From contig NC_091674.1 in the NCBI RefSeq assembly GCF_042453785.1, positions 31,259,501-31,323,500 of the forward strand: a DNA stretch of 64,000 nt. Reading direction: 5' to 3'. The notes beneath the pieces are model-generated. The model had not been told where the DNA came from and searched no databases. It saw only the letters and a program-made list of their open reading frames with translations. The stretch comes from Malus domestica (taxonomy: Eukaryota; Streptophyta; Magnoliopsida; Rosales; Rosaceae). Position numbers and translations under genes: made by a program. Positions 35,203-47,795 of the stretch are shown here, in pieces. Numbering within the stretch: position 1 is the first letter of the stretch; each line of letters begins with the position of its first letter.

Positions 35203-36136
35203 TCTTGACCCTAGAAACTACAAAGCCTACGTGGCGCGCAGGCCGAGTAATTAATAAGCTAACTACGTCCTTCGGTGAATGCGGGGCGTGCCAACTCGTC
35301 GGCCGAGCTCGGCCGAGGAGTAAATTTGTTGATGTTGCGTTGGGTGCGCGGCTGACTTCTGCGTCTTGCGATTGCGGCCGAGAAAGGAACACGTCTCGGC
35401 CTCTTGGGCTCTCGAACCTGAAGACAAGGTTACTATTCTTACGAAGTTCAATATCAAATTCGGCTTTCAATGTGCCGAACGTAATAACGTGTAACACCTC
35501 ACTTCGCCGAGAAGGCTGATGAGATGACCTCGACCAATAAGGGTTAGAAACCCTTCTCGACCGAGACTTGGATAGGTAATCAACCGTTCTCGCCGCAGTG
35601 CTGTTGATGCCAACGGAAGATACTGCGAGACCGATTGATTCTACGGTGACAGAGCTATCTATGCCGACTTAAGATATCACCGGTTGCTTCCACAGTGCTG
35701 TTGATGCCAACGGAAGATGTGTCAGCGAAAAAAAGAAAAAGAAAAATCACAAGTTGTGAGAATTTACGCAGGGCAATTTTGTATTGATTTGCAGGGGCCT
35801 GGTATGATGTGCAACCTCTTCTATTTATAGCAATGGCTCCCCCCAAGGTCGAGTTAAAAACCTACTCGGACTAGGTTTCCTTTCCCTGATCCGCATCAAC
35901 TCAACCAGTCCTACCTTCACTAGGACTGTGAACCTAGTCCTTTACCTGAGCCGGATCCGCTTCCGGGTCCTGCCGAGACTCCTTATTGCACTAGGATTCG
36001 ACTTCTTACGTTATGACCTAGCCGACCTAGGTTTGGCGGCCCACGTACTGAACGATCCGTGGTATTCTTGCCGCAAGGCCTCCCGGGCCGAGAATGACCC
36101 TACACTCGGCCCAAACTGTTATTTTGGGCCCAAACA
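35203..36136 (-). mobile_element. Probable solo LTR, minus orientation
   Basis: A GC-richer 934-bp block bounded by AGAAC on both sides (35198-35202 and 36137-36141). On the minus strand it starts TGTTTGGGCCC and has a TATA box, CTATAAATAG, at 35830-35821 (about 305 bp in). Its other end reads GGTCAAGA rather than ...CA, so that terminus is either mutated or misplaced. CTCGGCCGAG-type words recur, and a 24-bp segment (containing TGCTGTTGATGCCAACGGAA) occurs twice at about 35598 and 35692. No coding sequence. Confidence 0.6.
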
Positions 36137-36141
36137 AGAAC

Positions 36142-36695
36142 ATAATTTATCTTTGTAACTCAGGTGCGGAAAACTCTTTTTCCCTTCCATTGAGTTGAAA
36201 TTCTCGACAAAATGTTTATCGAGCCCATTAATTTGTACCATATCCTTCATGTATTGTACTAATTTCAAATTTTCTTGTAAATGAATTTCGTACTTTGAAG
36301 TTAAAAATATATATATATAGTTTCTGTAGAATTAAACAACCTGAGAAAGAAATATACCAGAATTAGACCCAAGATAAGCAAAAAAAAAAATTAAAATTAA
36401 AAACGCAAAAGTTGTGGTGGAAATTGGGAAGTGGGAAGGAGGAAAAGGGTATATTTGTCATTACAAGGGGGCGGGGAATTGAATGAGGTAGCCGGGAAAT
36501 GAGCAGTGTTGTCCACCGGTGGGTAGGAGTAGCAAGTTGTAGGGTTTAGGGAGCTGGTATTAAAAGCTCAACGGCTACACACCTGGCCCTGAGTGTACCC
36601 CCTTCTATATCTGTACCACCACACACAAAAAAACCAGAAAAGTATTATGCCCTCCAATGGGATGTGTTGAGAAATTAAATTTCTCTACCCTTTTG

Positions 36696-36748
<53 letters not shown>

Positions 36749-37360
36749 TTTGGACCTTTGGGAGTTGTTGATAGAAAAACAAACGCTTCCAAAACTCATC
36801 AGTTACAAAAACCGCAGAAATCAGTGGAAGTGGGGATAGTGACAGGGGTGACTGCCTAGTCCTCTCTCTCTCATCTTTCTCTCTCTACATATATATTGGA
36901 TACTTGTGGGTGATTTTGTTATGGTAAAAGTTAATTACAGGTCCAAGATTTAATCTTTCCAAAATCAAGCCGATATCTTGATAATCTTTTGGCAGCCGTT
37001 TATGAAATTTTTGGTGCACTAATGGCTGTCCTTGGCTTCCATAACTGATGCTCTTTCTCTATATATATATTTCAAACCACCACATTTCCTCCTTAAAACC
37101 AGTTTCCAAATCCCCATTATATATATACGTATATACGTGTGTGTGTATATACTATATAACCCACAAACAACAACACAAGGTCAAAACCCATATAAATATA
37201 TCAGTCACTCTTCTTGTTTGCTTGCTGTTTCTCTCGTGGGACTTAAGCTTCTTCTGCTGATCAAGTGATCATAAAAACATTTAGTAGCTTTCTTCTAGCT
37301 ACTTCCCAACTCAGGACAGAACTACTAGTGTGCGTGTGGCTGAAGAATTAGAGGAGGAAA
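36142..37360 (+). other. Upstream region and 5' leader of the HDG11-like gene
   Basis: AT-rich with pyrimidine tracts. I searched for the L1 box (TAAATG followed by C/T and A) used by epidermal HD-ZIP IV genes and found none in this stretch. The exact transcription start is not clear. Confidence 0.4.
36699..36744 (+). repeat. (CT)23 microsatellite
   Basis: Uninterrupted CT dinucleotides about 620 bp before the HDG11-like start codon; likely polymorphic. Confidence 0.9.
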
Positions 37361-40300
37361 ATGGAGTACGGCAGCGGACGCGGTGGCTCTAGTGGCGGAG
37401 ACCACCACGACGACTCCTCCGGCTCTCAAAGAAGGAAGAAGCGCTACCACCGTCACACTGCTCACCAGATTCAGAGGCTTGAAGGGTAAGTCCAAAGTCT
37501 ACAACTTGTGCTCTGCATTCTGTGTCTGATTTGTTGGGTCTGTGGGTAATGTGGGATTGATCGGAATAACTGATAATTTTGGCTGCATATGTTGGATATG
37601 AAATATGAAGAATGTATAAGGAGTGCCCTCACCCGGATGAAAAGCAGAGGATGCAGTTGAGCAGAGAGTTGGGTTTGGCTCCTCGCCAGATAAAATTTTG
37701 GTTTCAAAACCGCAGGACCCAGATGAAGGTAAATTCTTACTCATTCACTCTTTTGCTTGATAATTAAATTGCTGAACTTTTTTCTTCATTTCTTTGTGCC
37801 TCATTGCTCTACTACTAATGGCAGGCGCAAAACGAAAGATCGGACAACTGCGCACTTCGAGCAGAGAACGACAAGATCCGATGCGAAAACATTGCAATCA
37901 GAGAGGCCCTCAAGAATGTCATTTGCCCCTCTTGCGGTGTACCTCCACTCAACGAAGATTCCTACTTTGATGAACAGAAATTGCGAATGGAGAATGCCCA
38001 ATTGAAACAAGAGGTTTTTACTCGATTTCCATTTCGATTTTGTTACTAAAGTTTCAAGCTTGATGCAATCTTCTTTCAGTTACTATGTTCAAATTTTCAA
38101 TCTTTCATTCATTTGCAGCTAGATAGAGTGTCTAGTATTGCTGCAAAATACATTGGGAGGCCAATTTCCCAGCTCCCACCAGTGCAGCCTATTCATATTT
38201 CGTCTTTGGACTTATCAATGGCAAGTTTTGGGGGCCATGGATTGGCTGGCCCTTCTCTTGATCTTGATCTACTTCCGGGGAGTGCTTTATCTACCATGCC
38301 CAATTTGCCTTACCAGCCTCCTGGGTTTTCGGACATGGATAAGTCCCTCATGACTGACATTGCCGCAAATGCCATGGCAGAGTTGCTTAGGCTTCTGCAG
38401 ACCAATGATCCTTTGTGGATGAAGTCTTCTACTGATGGGAGGGATGTTCTTAATCTTGAATCCTATGAGAGGATTTTTCCGAGGGCTACTAGTCATTCGA
38501 AAAACCCCTATGTCAGAATTGAAGCATCACGAGATTCTGGTGTGGTTATCATGAGTGGTTTAGCATTAGTTGACATGTTTATTGACCTGGTAATTCTCTT
38601 CCCCTCCTAGTTCTCTCTGTATTGTCGTCTAATTTGCAATTCCCAAAACCTGAATTGTAGCTTAATAATTTATATCCAAATGTTTAACAATTTGAAGTTT
38701 GCAGAACAAATTTGCGGAGCTGTTTCCAACAATTGTCTCAATGGCAAGAACAATCGAAGTAATATCACCTGGAATGTTGGGTGGTCATGGCTCTTTGCAG
38801 TTGGTATGTGGCTTAAAATCTTTTTACTTTATTTTGATTTGTCTAATCTTCTGCCGGAATTATGCTTGGATAAGTTTCTTATCACTTGGATGATTTACCT
38901 AGATGTACAACGAGTTGCAAGTGCTTTCGCCATTGGTACCAACTCGGGAGTTCTACTTCCTTCGTTATTGTCAGCAAATCGAGCAAGGCCTGTGGGCAAT
39001 TGTCGATGTCTCTTACGATTTTCCACAAGATAATCAGTTTGCAAACCAATGTCGATCTCATAGGCTTCCTTCTGGGTGCTTGATTCAAGACATGCCAAAT
39101 GGATATTCCAAGGTTTGTTTCACAAGCAAAAAGTTTTTTTTTTTTTTTCTGTATGTGCTTGATTCACCTCTCCCAGACCCTGCGTAAAGCGGGAGCCTTG
39201 TGCACTGGGTACGACCTTTATGTGAAAGGTAATGGTAATATCTTCACTTACTTCCTCATATCATTGCGAAAAAATAGGTTACTTGGGTGGAACATGTGGA
39301 AATAGAAGACAAAGTTCCAACTCATCGGATTTATAGAGATCTTATTCACAGCGGATTAGCATTTGGAGCTCAACGATGGCTTGCTGCTCTGCAGAGAATG
39401 TGTGAAAGATTTGCGTGTCTAATGGTTTCAGGCACTTATACTAGAGATCTTGAAGGAGGTATCAATTGTCAACAGCGTAGTTAGTCAACGATCATTAACA
39501 TTCTACCCTAGTAGCTAAATTTCAACATTATTTTCTTATTTTTTGTGAAACAATTAGTGATTCCATCGCCCCAAGGAAAGAGGAGCATGATGAAACTTGC
39601 ACAAAGGATGGTGAACAACTTCTGCGCAAACATTAGTGCATCCAACGGACATAGATGGACCACCCTTTCTGGGATGGACGAGATTGGAGTCCGAGTCGCT
39701 ATCCATAAGAGCACCGATCCTGGTCAACCAAACGGTGTGGTTCTTAGTGCAGGTACTACCATTTGGCTCCCATTATCGCCACAGAATGTCTTCAATTTTT
39801 TCAAGGATGAAAGAACTCGACCTCAGGTAAATTTACGCTTACTAGAAATTGTTGCTCAAATTTTGTAACATACTAATCAGATTAAATTTTCAACTTTTAA
39901 ATTGGTTTTGAATTTTTCCTCTAGTGGGATGTGCTTTCAAATGGCAATGCAGTGCAAGATGTTGCCCATATAGCAAATGGTTCACATCCAGGGAACTGTA
40001 TATCTGTTCTTCGAGTAAGACAACTCTATATTTGCGAAACAAGTAATTCTGTGTTTCATATTGGAAATTGTTATTAGCATTTCAAAAAAGTCATTGTATC
40101 TTCATTGTTACACGAAACTTAATTTAAGGACTACTTGATTATATAGATTGCAAATTAATTGCCTTGTAACATGTATAGGCGTTCAACACTAACCAGAACA
40201 ACATGTTGATACTCCAAGAGAGCTGCATAGACTCATCAGGCTCACTTGTTGTGTACTCTCCTATTGACCTACCGGCCATCAACATTGCAATGAGCGGTGA

Positions 40301-40556
40301 GGATTCTTCCTACATTCCCCTCCTGCCATCAGGATTCACCATTTCGCCAGATGGGCGAGCAGATCAAGGGGATGGCGCCTCATCAAGTTCTTGCAATGCA
40401 AATGGGAGTGGATCACTAGTCACAGTGGCATTACAAATTCTGGTGAGCAGCTTGCCATCCGCTAAGCTGAACTTGGAGTCGGTAAATACCGTTAATAACC
40501 TAATCGGAACAACTGTCCAGCAAATTAAGACAGCCTTGAATTGCAATAGTTCCTGA
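37361..40556 (+). CDS. HDG11: Class IV HD-ZIP homeodomain-START transcription factor, HDG11 type
   Basis: Ten coding exons: 37361-37485, 37611-37728, 37825-38013, 38119-38589, 38705-38803, 38903-39112, 39278-39458, 39558-39826, 39925-40014 and 40179-40556. They join in frame through GT-AG introns into 709 aa (Arabidopsis HDG11 is about 720). Residues ~24-83 form the homeodomain ([16 protein letters not shown] and the recognition helix [16 protein letters not shown]). The leucine zipper-loop-zipper follows (~84-155), with the loop CxxC pair ICPSCG. The START domain spans about 215-440 (from [16 protein letters not shown]). The conserved C-terminal HD-ZIP IV region includes [31 protein letters not shown] and [14 protein letters not shown]. 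These nuclear factors bind L1-box DNA and control epidermal cell identity, trichome branching and drought response. Closest by eye to HDG11/HDG12. Intact. Confidence 0.95.
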
Positions 40557-42384
40557 TGATGATCACTCTCTGCTACACAACTGTTTTCTTGTCTACTATT
40601 GATCTTAAATATTTCTGATAAGAAATGATCAGAGGTATTCAATGTGGGACAAAGCATCTGGGTTAGTTGGAAACCTTGAATGCCCTCTCATCAAAGACCT
40701 GAAGCTGTACAATTACTTCCACTGTTGCTGCTGCTGCTGCTGATGGTTCAGAAGAGCTGTGTTTTTGCTTCCAAGGTTCATTACAATTTACACCAACTAC
40801 AAACTTTAATTTATTTTGGTGGGGTAGGTTTTTGTTCTGGCTAGTGATTTTAACACTCGTCTTTTCAATCTCATGTACTCCTTCCGTGAGTGCGTAACAA
40901 ATTATAGAGTATTCAGTAGGGGAGTACGCGTGGTTAGAAGAGGAGTGTTAAAATCGCTAGCCTTGGTTTTGTTATTTTGCAAATTTAGGTTTGGAAAAGT
41001 AGAGCATTAAAAGAGGGAGTCAAGAACGCACCATACGCGTCTTCTTTCTTGCTGAATTTCTCTCCGGCAAGAAAAAAAAGTTGTATGGTTCGGGCATTGA
41101 CTTCTTGTTCATCGACTTATTTATCTTAATTTAAACTAAATTTGAATTTTCTCTCAACTGTTTTCCCTTCTTATTGATTGACAAATCAAATGTGCCTTGA
41201 TAAATTTGTGTGTGGTTTCATTTATGTAGTATTGTGTTTGAGTGGAGGGAAACTTCAATAAATTTGTCCAATTGGAGCAATTTTCAATTTCAAATCGAAC
41301 AAGATCATATAAAAGAGGATCAAAGTACATAAGTTCTTCCTTATATATTTTACGGATGACGTGATCAGACAATCATATTCAAATTTTTCTTCTACGATGA
41401 GCGAAGATGGCTAGGTAGAGGCTCCATCCATCTCCATGTTTTTCCTAGAGAGTGCAAAAGTGGAAAATAAGCTTAAAGATCGAACTTTTATGCCTCGACA
41501 TTTTCTGTAGGGAAAAAGCATTTCCTTGATGAACTTTGATTGGTATGACCCTAACTGACTGCCTAACTGTCCACTTATTACTTCATTTAACCAAATTCTT
41601 TGAGTTTGAGTATGAGATTGAGTTGGATGGTCAATTTGTTAAATAATGGTGGATCCCCCATAAGCTTGGGGCCATCAACCAATCTAGTCGTTGGACTTTT
41701 GAAACTTTCGGATCTTTCTTTGTCTAATTAATTGGCAATTAACCATTATTATTCTTGCCTTATGTTAAGTAAGGCACAAGTAATAAAACCTGGGTTTGTT
41801 TAAGAGGAGTTGCAATGGGAGAAGGCTGGCGATTTTGGCACCCATCTTTCCTTTATTTGCACTTCAAACTAAATATTTACAATTTGTTTATAGTCACATA
41901 TGTATGAAGCGCAAAAAGCTAAACGAAAATAAAGAGTGCTAAAATCACGAGCAAATCGAGGCGTGTTAAAGTCGCCATTTGTTAGTCATGGGAGAAGGGG
42001 AAGAAGGAGAATATGATCATCCATCCACCCCAGCTTACACTGCTTAAGCTGTGCTGCTATGGAAACAGTGAGTCATAAAGCCGGGGTTCATGAAAGTTAG
42101 CACAGAAGACAATAAATTGGACTTGGTTTGTTATTGGCTATGGATCAGCACAAAGCACAATTTTATTATAGTTTGATGTTTGTAAAAGAGACGGAGAAGT
42201 GAGAGCCAAAAGTTCTGCAACAAAGCCAGTATCGTATAGTCAGCCATAAAGACCGGGTCTTAAAACACCATCAATGCATCGTGTAGCTCTATGATTTCTG
42301 ATGATTCCACCTACCTATATACATATATACATATATATATATATATATGTGTGTGTCTATATATATTGATTGAGATCTGGTGGC
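40557..42384 (+). other. 3' flank of the HDG11-like gene and intergenic DNA
   Basis: A short CTG/TGC trinucleotide run lies at about 40725-40743, probably in the 3' untranslated region. Otherwise no gene or element was recognised. Confidence 0.4.
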
Positions 42385-42712
42385 ACGCGCTTTTGACGCA
42401 CATTTTGATATCTATTTTCTAGAATTCACTTCGTAATATATTTTAACGATTCGAACAATTTTGTATTTTCATATATCATCATTGCAAAAAATTAGACAAA
42501 TCTAAAATCATTAAGGCATTCTTTTGTAGTGAAAGAAATAAACAATACGGTTCTACAAAGCAGTAAATTTAATCCAACGGTCATATGGTTTCCGATTTGA
42601 ATGATTTTTTGGTAGACATGATCTTTGAGGTAAGACATAAAAATAGATAATTGGATAGTTGAAATATATTACATAGTAAACCTCGCAAAAACATGTGTCA
42701 AAAGCGCTTACT
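42385..42712. repeat. Fold-back MITE ending in GCGCTTTTGAC
   Basis: The left end reads GCGCTTTTGACGCACATTTT and the right end, reverse complemented, GCGCTTTTGACACATGTTTT. Inner blocks (TAATATATTTTAACGATTC) also pair with the right arm. Its left arm resembles the left arm of the fold-back at 6.2 kb (TTTAACGAT, ATCATC, TTGCAAAA, ATTAG in order). (AT)n and (GT)n tracts lie just upstream at 42311-42366. Confidence 0.65.
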
Positions 42713-44904
42713 CTACATATACACACACTACATATATGCCATATTTCTATATGATCCCATTCCCTAAAGCTAGCTTTAGCTTGCCACCTCACACACCATC
42801 CATCCATGAACATTCACCATGCAACCCTAGCTTTCCACTGCTTTACTTGGTAACCCTATTAAGTAAAGTACGTCCGTGCCTTGTTACCTCTTTGGTTGCT
42901 GTATAACTTGTGACGTTAAGGAACAAACAAACAAAAACAAGGAATGTGGATATAGTGTTCAATCAATGAAATGCAGGATATACTTCTTTGACATGAAATA
43001 TGAACCCCTCTCTCCAAAAATATTAACTGAGTTGCGAACAATCGGATCGATTGCACACAGAAAACATCTCACACCCTCCTTTGATTTCATCCACCCTCGT
43101 CTCGTCTCAACCCCTTGCTTCTGGTGCTTGCCTGTACACGATCATCCCACCCACCCACCCACCCACCACCTCCTTTGTTTTACCTCTGGTACTACTTACT
43201 AGTAGGGTTTCATTTCATTAAATGATCCTGATGGTAGAGTTGTGATTAGAAAGGAAGTAGTTTCGAAGGCAGACACTGACATTTCTCCATATACAATAAC
43301 CCTACTAGTCTATACCTCCATCCTGTTATCAAGGGCTTGCATCTAACCTGTCTAGTCTCTAGAGAAATTGGCTGGGAAATGTTTCAATTTTCGGTTTATG
43401 CAACTATCAAATTATTTTAATATGTTGTTGATATACACGATCGCTATGTCAAATAATGTTGAATCATGGTATAACCTATGTTTAATTTTGATCAACTTGA
43501 TAATTAAGCTTTAATATATGAGCATTTTGGCCGATTTCCCATAATCCATCACTTAATTTTGGTATGTAAGAGCATGTGATAGATTTTCCTAGTGGTTAAA
43601 ATATTCTTCTTCAACTTATTGCGTTCTGAGTTAAAAACTCTTTCACATTTTTATGCAATTTAGGGTAGAGTATCGTTCAATCGCATAAGATGATCGGCAA
43701 ACTGACAAAGCCAATATTTGATGGGCTTCTCACCAAAACACTCGGCCCATTTTTGAGCATAACCTTAAACTCTCCAAGCCAAAGCGGGCCTTTTATATGC
43801 ATTTCGGGAAGCATGAAACAAAAATAAATAAATAAAATTAATGTACAGCTCACTACAAAGGATCGTTCAAACACACCTGACGTCATTGCAAATTAGGGTA
43901 TGAGATTTCAAATGACCTAACCACCCAATGTGTCTTACTAATCGTACGTGAGATATTAGAGTAAGTGAACTAATTAATCATTTGGTGTACTTAATTCTTA
44001 ACCTCACAAATGAATGAGCTAATCACATGGCCCGAATTAAATATCTGTAAAAGTACGAAAATTAGGCCAAATAAAGGGGTGATTTGGCTCCTACATACCA
44101 TGTGAGAGACTAGAGAAGGAAGAGAGTTGCCAAAAGCACCCAAAATTAACTAAAGACCTAAAATGAAGCATGCATGCATGCATGGGTCCTCCTCGACAAT
44201 GACGGATTTAGAATTCTAATATCGGGATAATCTCAATATAAAATTTTCAAAAAAATTAAACGATAAATTACCAACTTTTCATGCATAATCTTTATACAAG
44301 TAACATTTTAAGCTACAAATACTAAATTTGTCCACAACGAGATTTCATTCTCTAAAAATGTGTTATGATAGTTTCATTGTCAAATACAAGAGAAAACAGA
44401 TCAATAAGGATTTGGAACTATCCCCAAATTGGGTTGAACTATCTGGAATAAGATTAGAACTATCAAATTTGGAGTTGAAATATTTAGAATAAAATAAGAG
44501 ATAATCGATGGTGATTTTCACTGGTGGTGGCCTAAAGATCGGTTGGGTGTGGTTAGAGAAAAAAAAAATAGGAATTGGAATTGGGAATTACCCAACTAGA
44601 GAAAGTGAATGCAAAATGAGATTTGGGTGGAGATCTTGGGTAGAAGGATAGACAATAGACTCTCTATATTTTTGTTTAATTATAAAGGATCTCCCTCATG
44701 TGGCATAATATAAAACTTGCTTTTAATTATTTTGTTTTAAATGGTTCATCTCAAAACAATGTTGTTTTTATCAAGTCTTTTAAGAAATAGTCTTCTTCTC
44801 CTTCGTTAATCGTTTGCATAACCTGCACCCATCGGGTTTGCCACTCCACTCTTCTCCTCCACCACATGCCCAAACTTGGTGGTCCTCGGAGGTCCTCATA
44901 GTCA
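42713..44904. other. Intergenic, no gene seen
   Basis: Only short low-quality frames. ATGCATGCATGCATGCATGG at about 44168 is a simple repeat. No transposon ends identified. Confidence 0.4.
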
Positions 44905-44912
44905 CTTATATG

Positions 44913-46091
44913 TATGGGTGGATTTTTTTGCCAAATTGCCATGTCAACCAAATTGACAACCATGGCATATCGATTTTGTGCCAATCGGTAATGGTACTGT
45001 ATTGCACCGTATCAAAATTTCATGGTACGGTATTGGTAATGGATACCATTACCACGGTATTACAGTACCGTACCGAAAAATATAATATATAATTTACAAA
45101 TTATAGAATATATAATTATATAACACATATTTATAATATATATATGTATAATATTCCAATAATTCGAAAATAAAACCCTACTTATATTAGCATTGTTATT
45201 GGTGACTTTGATCTTTTGGGTTAGTGGAAATCAAACACAAAGGAGTTCCCAATTATTTCACAAATAGCCAAAGATATCTTTGCAATCCCCACTTTTACCA
45301 TTGCTATTGAAAATGCATTTAGCCTAGGGAGGAGGGTTGTGGACCCTTTTAGGGCATCCTTGACTCCTAAAATGGTAGGGGCACTATTTTGTACTAGTGA
45401 TTGGCTTAGGGCGGATAAAGTAAACTTCTACAAGGAACCAACGGATGATATGCTTCAATTTTACAAGGAAATGGAAGAAGTGAAAACAAGTAAGATATGC
45501 TTTAATTTTTTTAGTAAATTTGTTATTAAATGGTTTTCAACTTTAATTCTTCTTGCTACTAATATGTTTTCTTTGTTTGTAATGTAGGCTTGACACAAGT
45601 TCAATCCTCCTCCAAAAGCTTCAACATCTCAAGCCTGAAGAATTGATCAATGAATTTTACTTTTTGAAGTTTAGTTCCAATTTTCATTTGGTTTGAAACT
45701 TTAACTTCTATTTGGATTGTTAACTTCTATTTGTTTTACTTCGTAACTTATATTTGGATTGTAAGCTTAATTTCATCATGAATCTTGATGCATCATTTGA
45801 ATTATTTTGTGTGTGTGTGTGTGTCTGAATTGTGAATGGTGAATAATAGATGAATTTAGACTAAATGTATGAGATAAAACTACCCAAAAAAAAGTTTTGC
45901 CCTTGAACTGGGTTAAAAAAACAAAAACAGATTTTGTCCCAAAACAAAGTGGCAATTACCATTGTCATTCTATGCCAATTGAACTATTTGGCAATACCAA
46001 ACTTCGGTGCACCGAAAGTTTAGTATGGTAATGATAACAGATTTTGTCAAACCTAAAGTTTGGTATGGTAACCATACCAAACTCGCCCCTA
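44913..46091 (+). mobile_element. hAT element with transposase remnant, 1179 bp
   Basis: The ends TATGGGTGG and CGCCCCTA (compare the standard TAGGGGTGG) are imperfect inverted repeats flanked by the 8-bp duplication CTTATATG at 44905-44912 and 46092-46099. Both subterminal zones are rich in GGTA(A/C)TGG/ACCATACC words. The middle encodes the C-terminal dimerisation domain of a hAT transposase on the plus strand. It is therefore an internally deleted derivative, distinct in sequence from the hAT at 24077-25076 but with the same type of ends. Confidence 0.9.
45196..45646 (+). pseudogene. hAT transposase C-terminal dimerisation domain, degenerate
   Basis: The frame reads GDFDLLG, a TAG stop (45222-45224), then WKSNTKEFPIISQIAKDIFA, NAFSLGRRVVDPFRASLTPK and ALFCTSDWLR. 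This is the hAT C-terminal dimerisation signature (WW..N...YP.LS..A.DI.AIP..T..SE.AFS..GR..DP.R..L). The stop replaces the first Trp of the WW pair. The exon ends near 45490 at a GTAAG donor; a short last exon (45590-45646) appears to follow an intron. The catalytic RNase H-like core and the BED zinc finger are missing. Confidence 0.85.
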
Positions 46092-46099
46092 CTTATATG

Positions 46100-46841
46100 G
46101 TCTTCAAGGTGGTACTGGGACCACCTAGGTCCCTTAATGTATCTGACAATGCTCCTGCAGTGTGGGAAAGATCAAAGTATCATGATTCGATGATGTAGAA
46201 CAAATGGTCTATTGGACTGAAGAGAAAATGGACTGTTGAAGGCAAAAGGATGTAATAGAAATTTGCAAATTTGACGTCCGAGCTTCGATTTTGGTCCATG
46301 ATACTTTTTTCAGAAAAGGAATGAATTCATGGTTCAAACTCATTGCTCTTCCCTGATATACTATGAATTTTGGCCATAGGAGGTTGTTTTAGCCTCCAAA
46401 ATGCAATTTAAGTTCAATAATAAAAATTGGGCTTTTGGGCTTTCTCTCAAACTCAAGTGGATTCGAGAAAAATTGTTATTCAAGGGTTTACATTCGTATC
46501 CCTCTTGCTTTGTGGTATGTCAATCAATAATTATACGAAATTTTACTGTGTAATAGAATTTATCAACTAAGATTTTATTTCTCTGTTATCCACTAAGATT
46601 TTATTTTTTTGTTATCAACTAAGATCTTGTCGTGGAACTCAACCATCAGGTCTATAATGAAGTAGGGATCCGCATGATGATGAGCCTAAACTGTTAATCA
46701 AACGACTATCAATGATATTCTCAAATCGTAAAGTGAAATTGGATCGATTTTGTTATGTTTAATTTGCCAAGATTTTTCGATTTGAGTTGTTCACTTTAGA
46801 TTTTGGATTCGAGTCTGTGATGACGTGGGCATACTATCTAT
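46100..46841. other. Intergenic, no gene seen
   Basis: AT-rich sequence with a short tandem-like repeat (ACTAAGATTTTATTT at about 46567 and 46591). No gene. Confidence 0.4.
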
Positions 46842-46850
46842 ATACACGAA

Positions 46851-46993
46851 GGGGTGCGATATTTACACATCCATTTTTACTTCTCATACACCTTCTTAAT
46901 TTTTGACCGTTGGAATGAATTGAAGAAGATCAAAAGTCAGAAATTAATAGGGGGTATAAAAGAAATAAAAAGATGTGTGTCGATATCACACCC
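46851..46993. mobile_element. Mutator-like MITE, 143 bp
   Basis: The ends GGGGTGCGATATTTACACA and (reverse complement) GGGTGTGATATCGACACACA form imperfect inverted repeats. The 9-bp duplication ATACACGAA is perfect at 46842-46850 and 46994-47002. A 9-bp duplication is characteristic of Mutator-like elements. The sequence at about 23706-23860 shares part of its body (GAATGAATTGAAGAAGATCA) and is probably a decayed relative. Confidence 0.85.
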
Positions 46994-47033
46994 ATACACG
47001 AAACGGGAGCCTCAGAAAGTTCTTTGGCATATA

Positions 47034-47400
47034 CACTACTAGAATTATGGCTATAAGCCACCCTTTCATTTGGTGGCTATTGTCAAGTGTTGCCACTCAC
47101 ATTGGTGGCAAACCTTTATGGCCACCAATCACCCACTAAACTAGAAGTGTGGCCTATGTAGAGGACTCCATTGTAACAATGGCCACCAATATTGCATTGG
47201 TGGGTATGTGAATAGTACACCATTTTTATATTTTATAATTAATTGTAAAATGCAAAATATGTCATTGTCTCTCTTATTGGTGGCTAGATTTGAGACTAAC
47301 ATTGGTGGCTTTCATACTCATACACCCACCAATCCTATGTGTCTCTATTAGGATGAGTGGCTTTTAAAGTATAGGCACCAACAATGGTGTGAATCTATAG
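47034..47400. repeat. Left subterminal repeats of the CACTA element
   Basis: At least eight copies of an approximately 8-bp word TTGGTGGC or its complement (for example 47078, 47102, 47122, 47164, 47278, 47304), in both orientations. In En/Spm such motifs bind the TNPA protein. Confidence 0.75.
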
Positions 47401-47795
47401 CATTCCAAATGACCTTTATGTTCGAATTGTATTACATGGCTGTTAAATCATTGTTTTGTACTACATTAAAACTCATCTTCTTAATATAAACTTCACAACT
47501 ATATTAAATTTGCAAAAGGCATCACATTGACAACCAACCACACTTTATATCCCATACGGAATAATAACAAGGTTTGTCCCTTTTCAAGGAAGCATATTAC
47601 ATTCAAGTTTGTTGTCCCACACATCCAACTACCCAAGGGTGAGGAGATTACATTTTATAAAACCAACAGTACATATGCACATCCACCAACAGCAACTGAA
47701 CTAACAAAATCCGCCCCATTGGATCTATGCCTTCCCTACGGCATTTGTACTATTTACATCAAGCAAAAATCACAGGAATGATCACAACTAGCTTA

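Noticed and set aside
36142..37360. L1-box autoregulatory site of the HDG11-like gene
   Set aside because: No TAAATG(C/T)A or its complement was found by eye in the upstream stretch.
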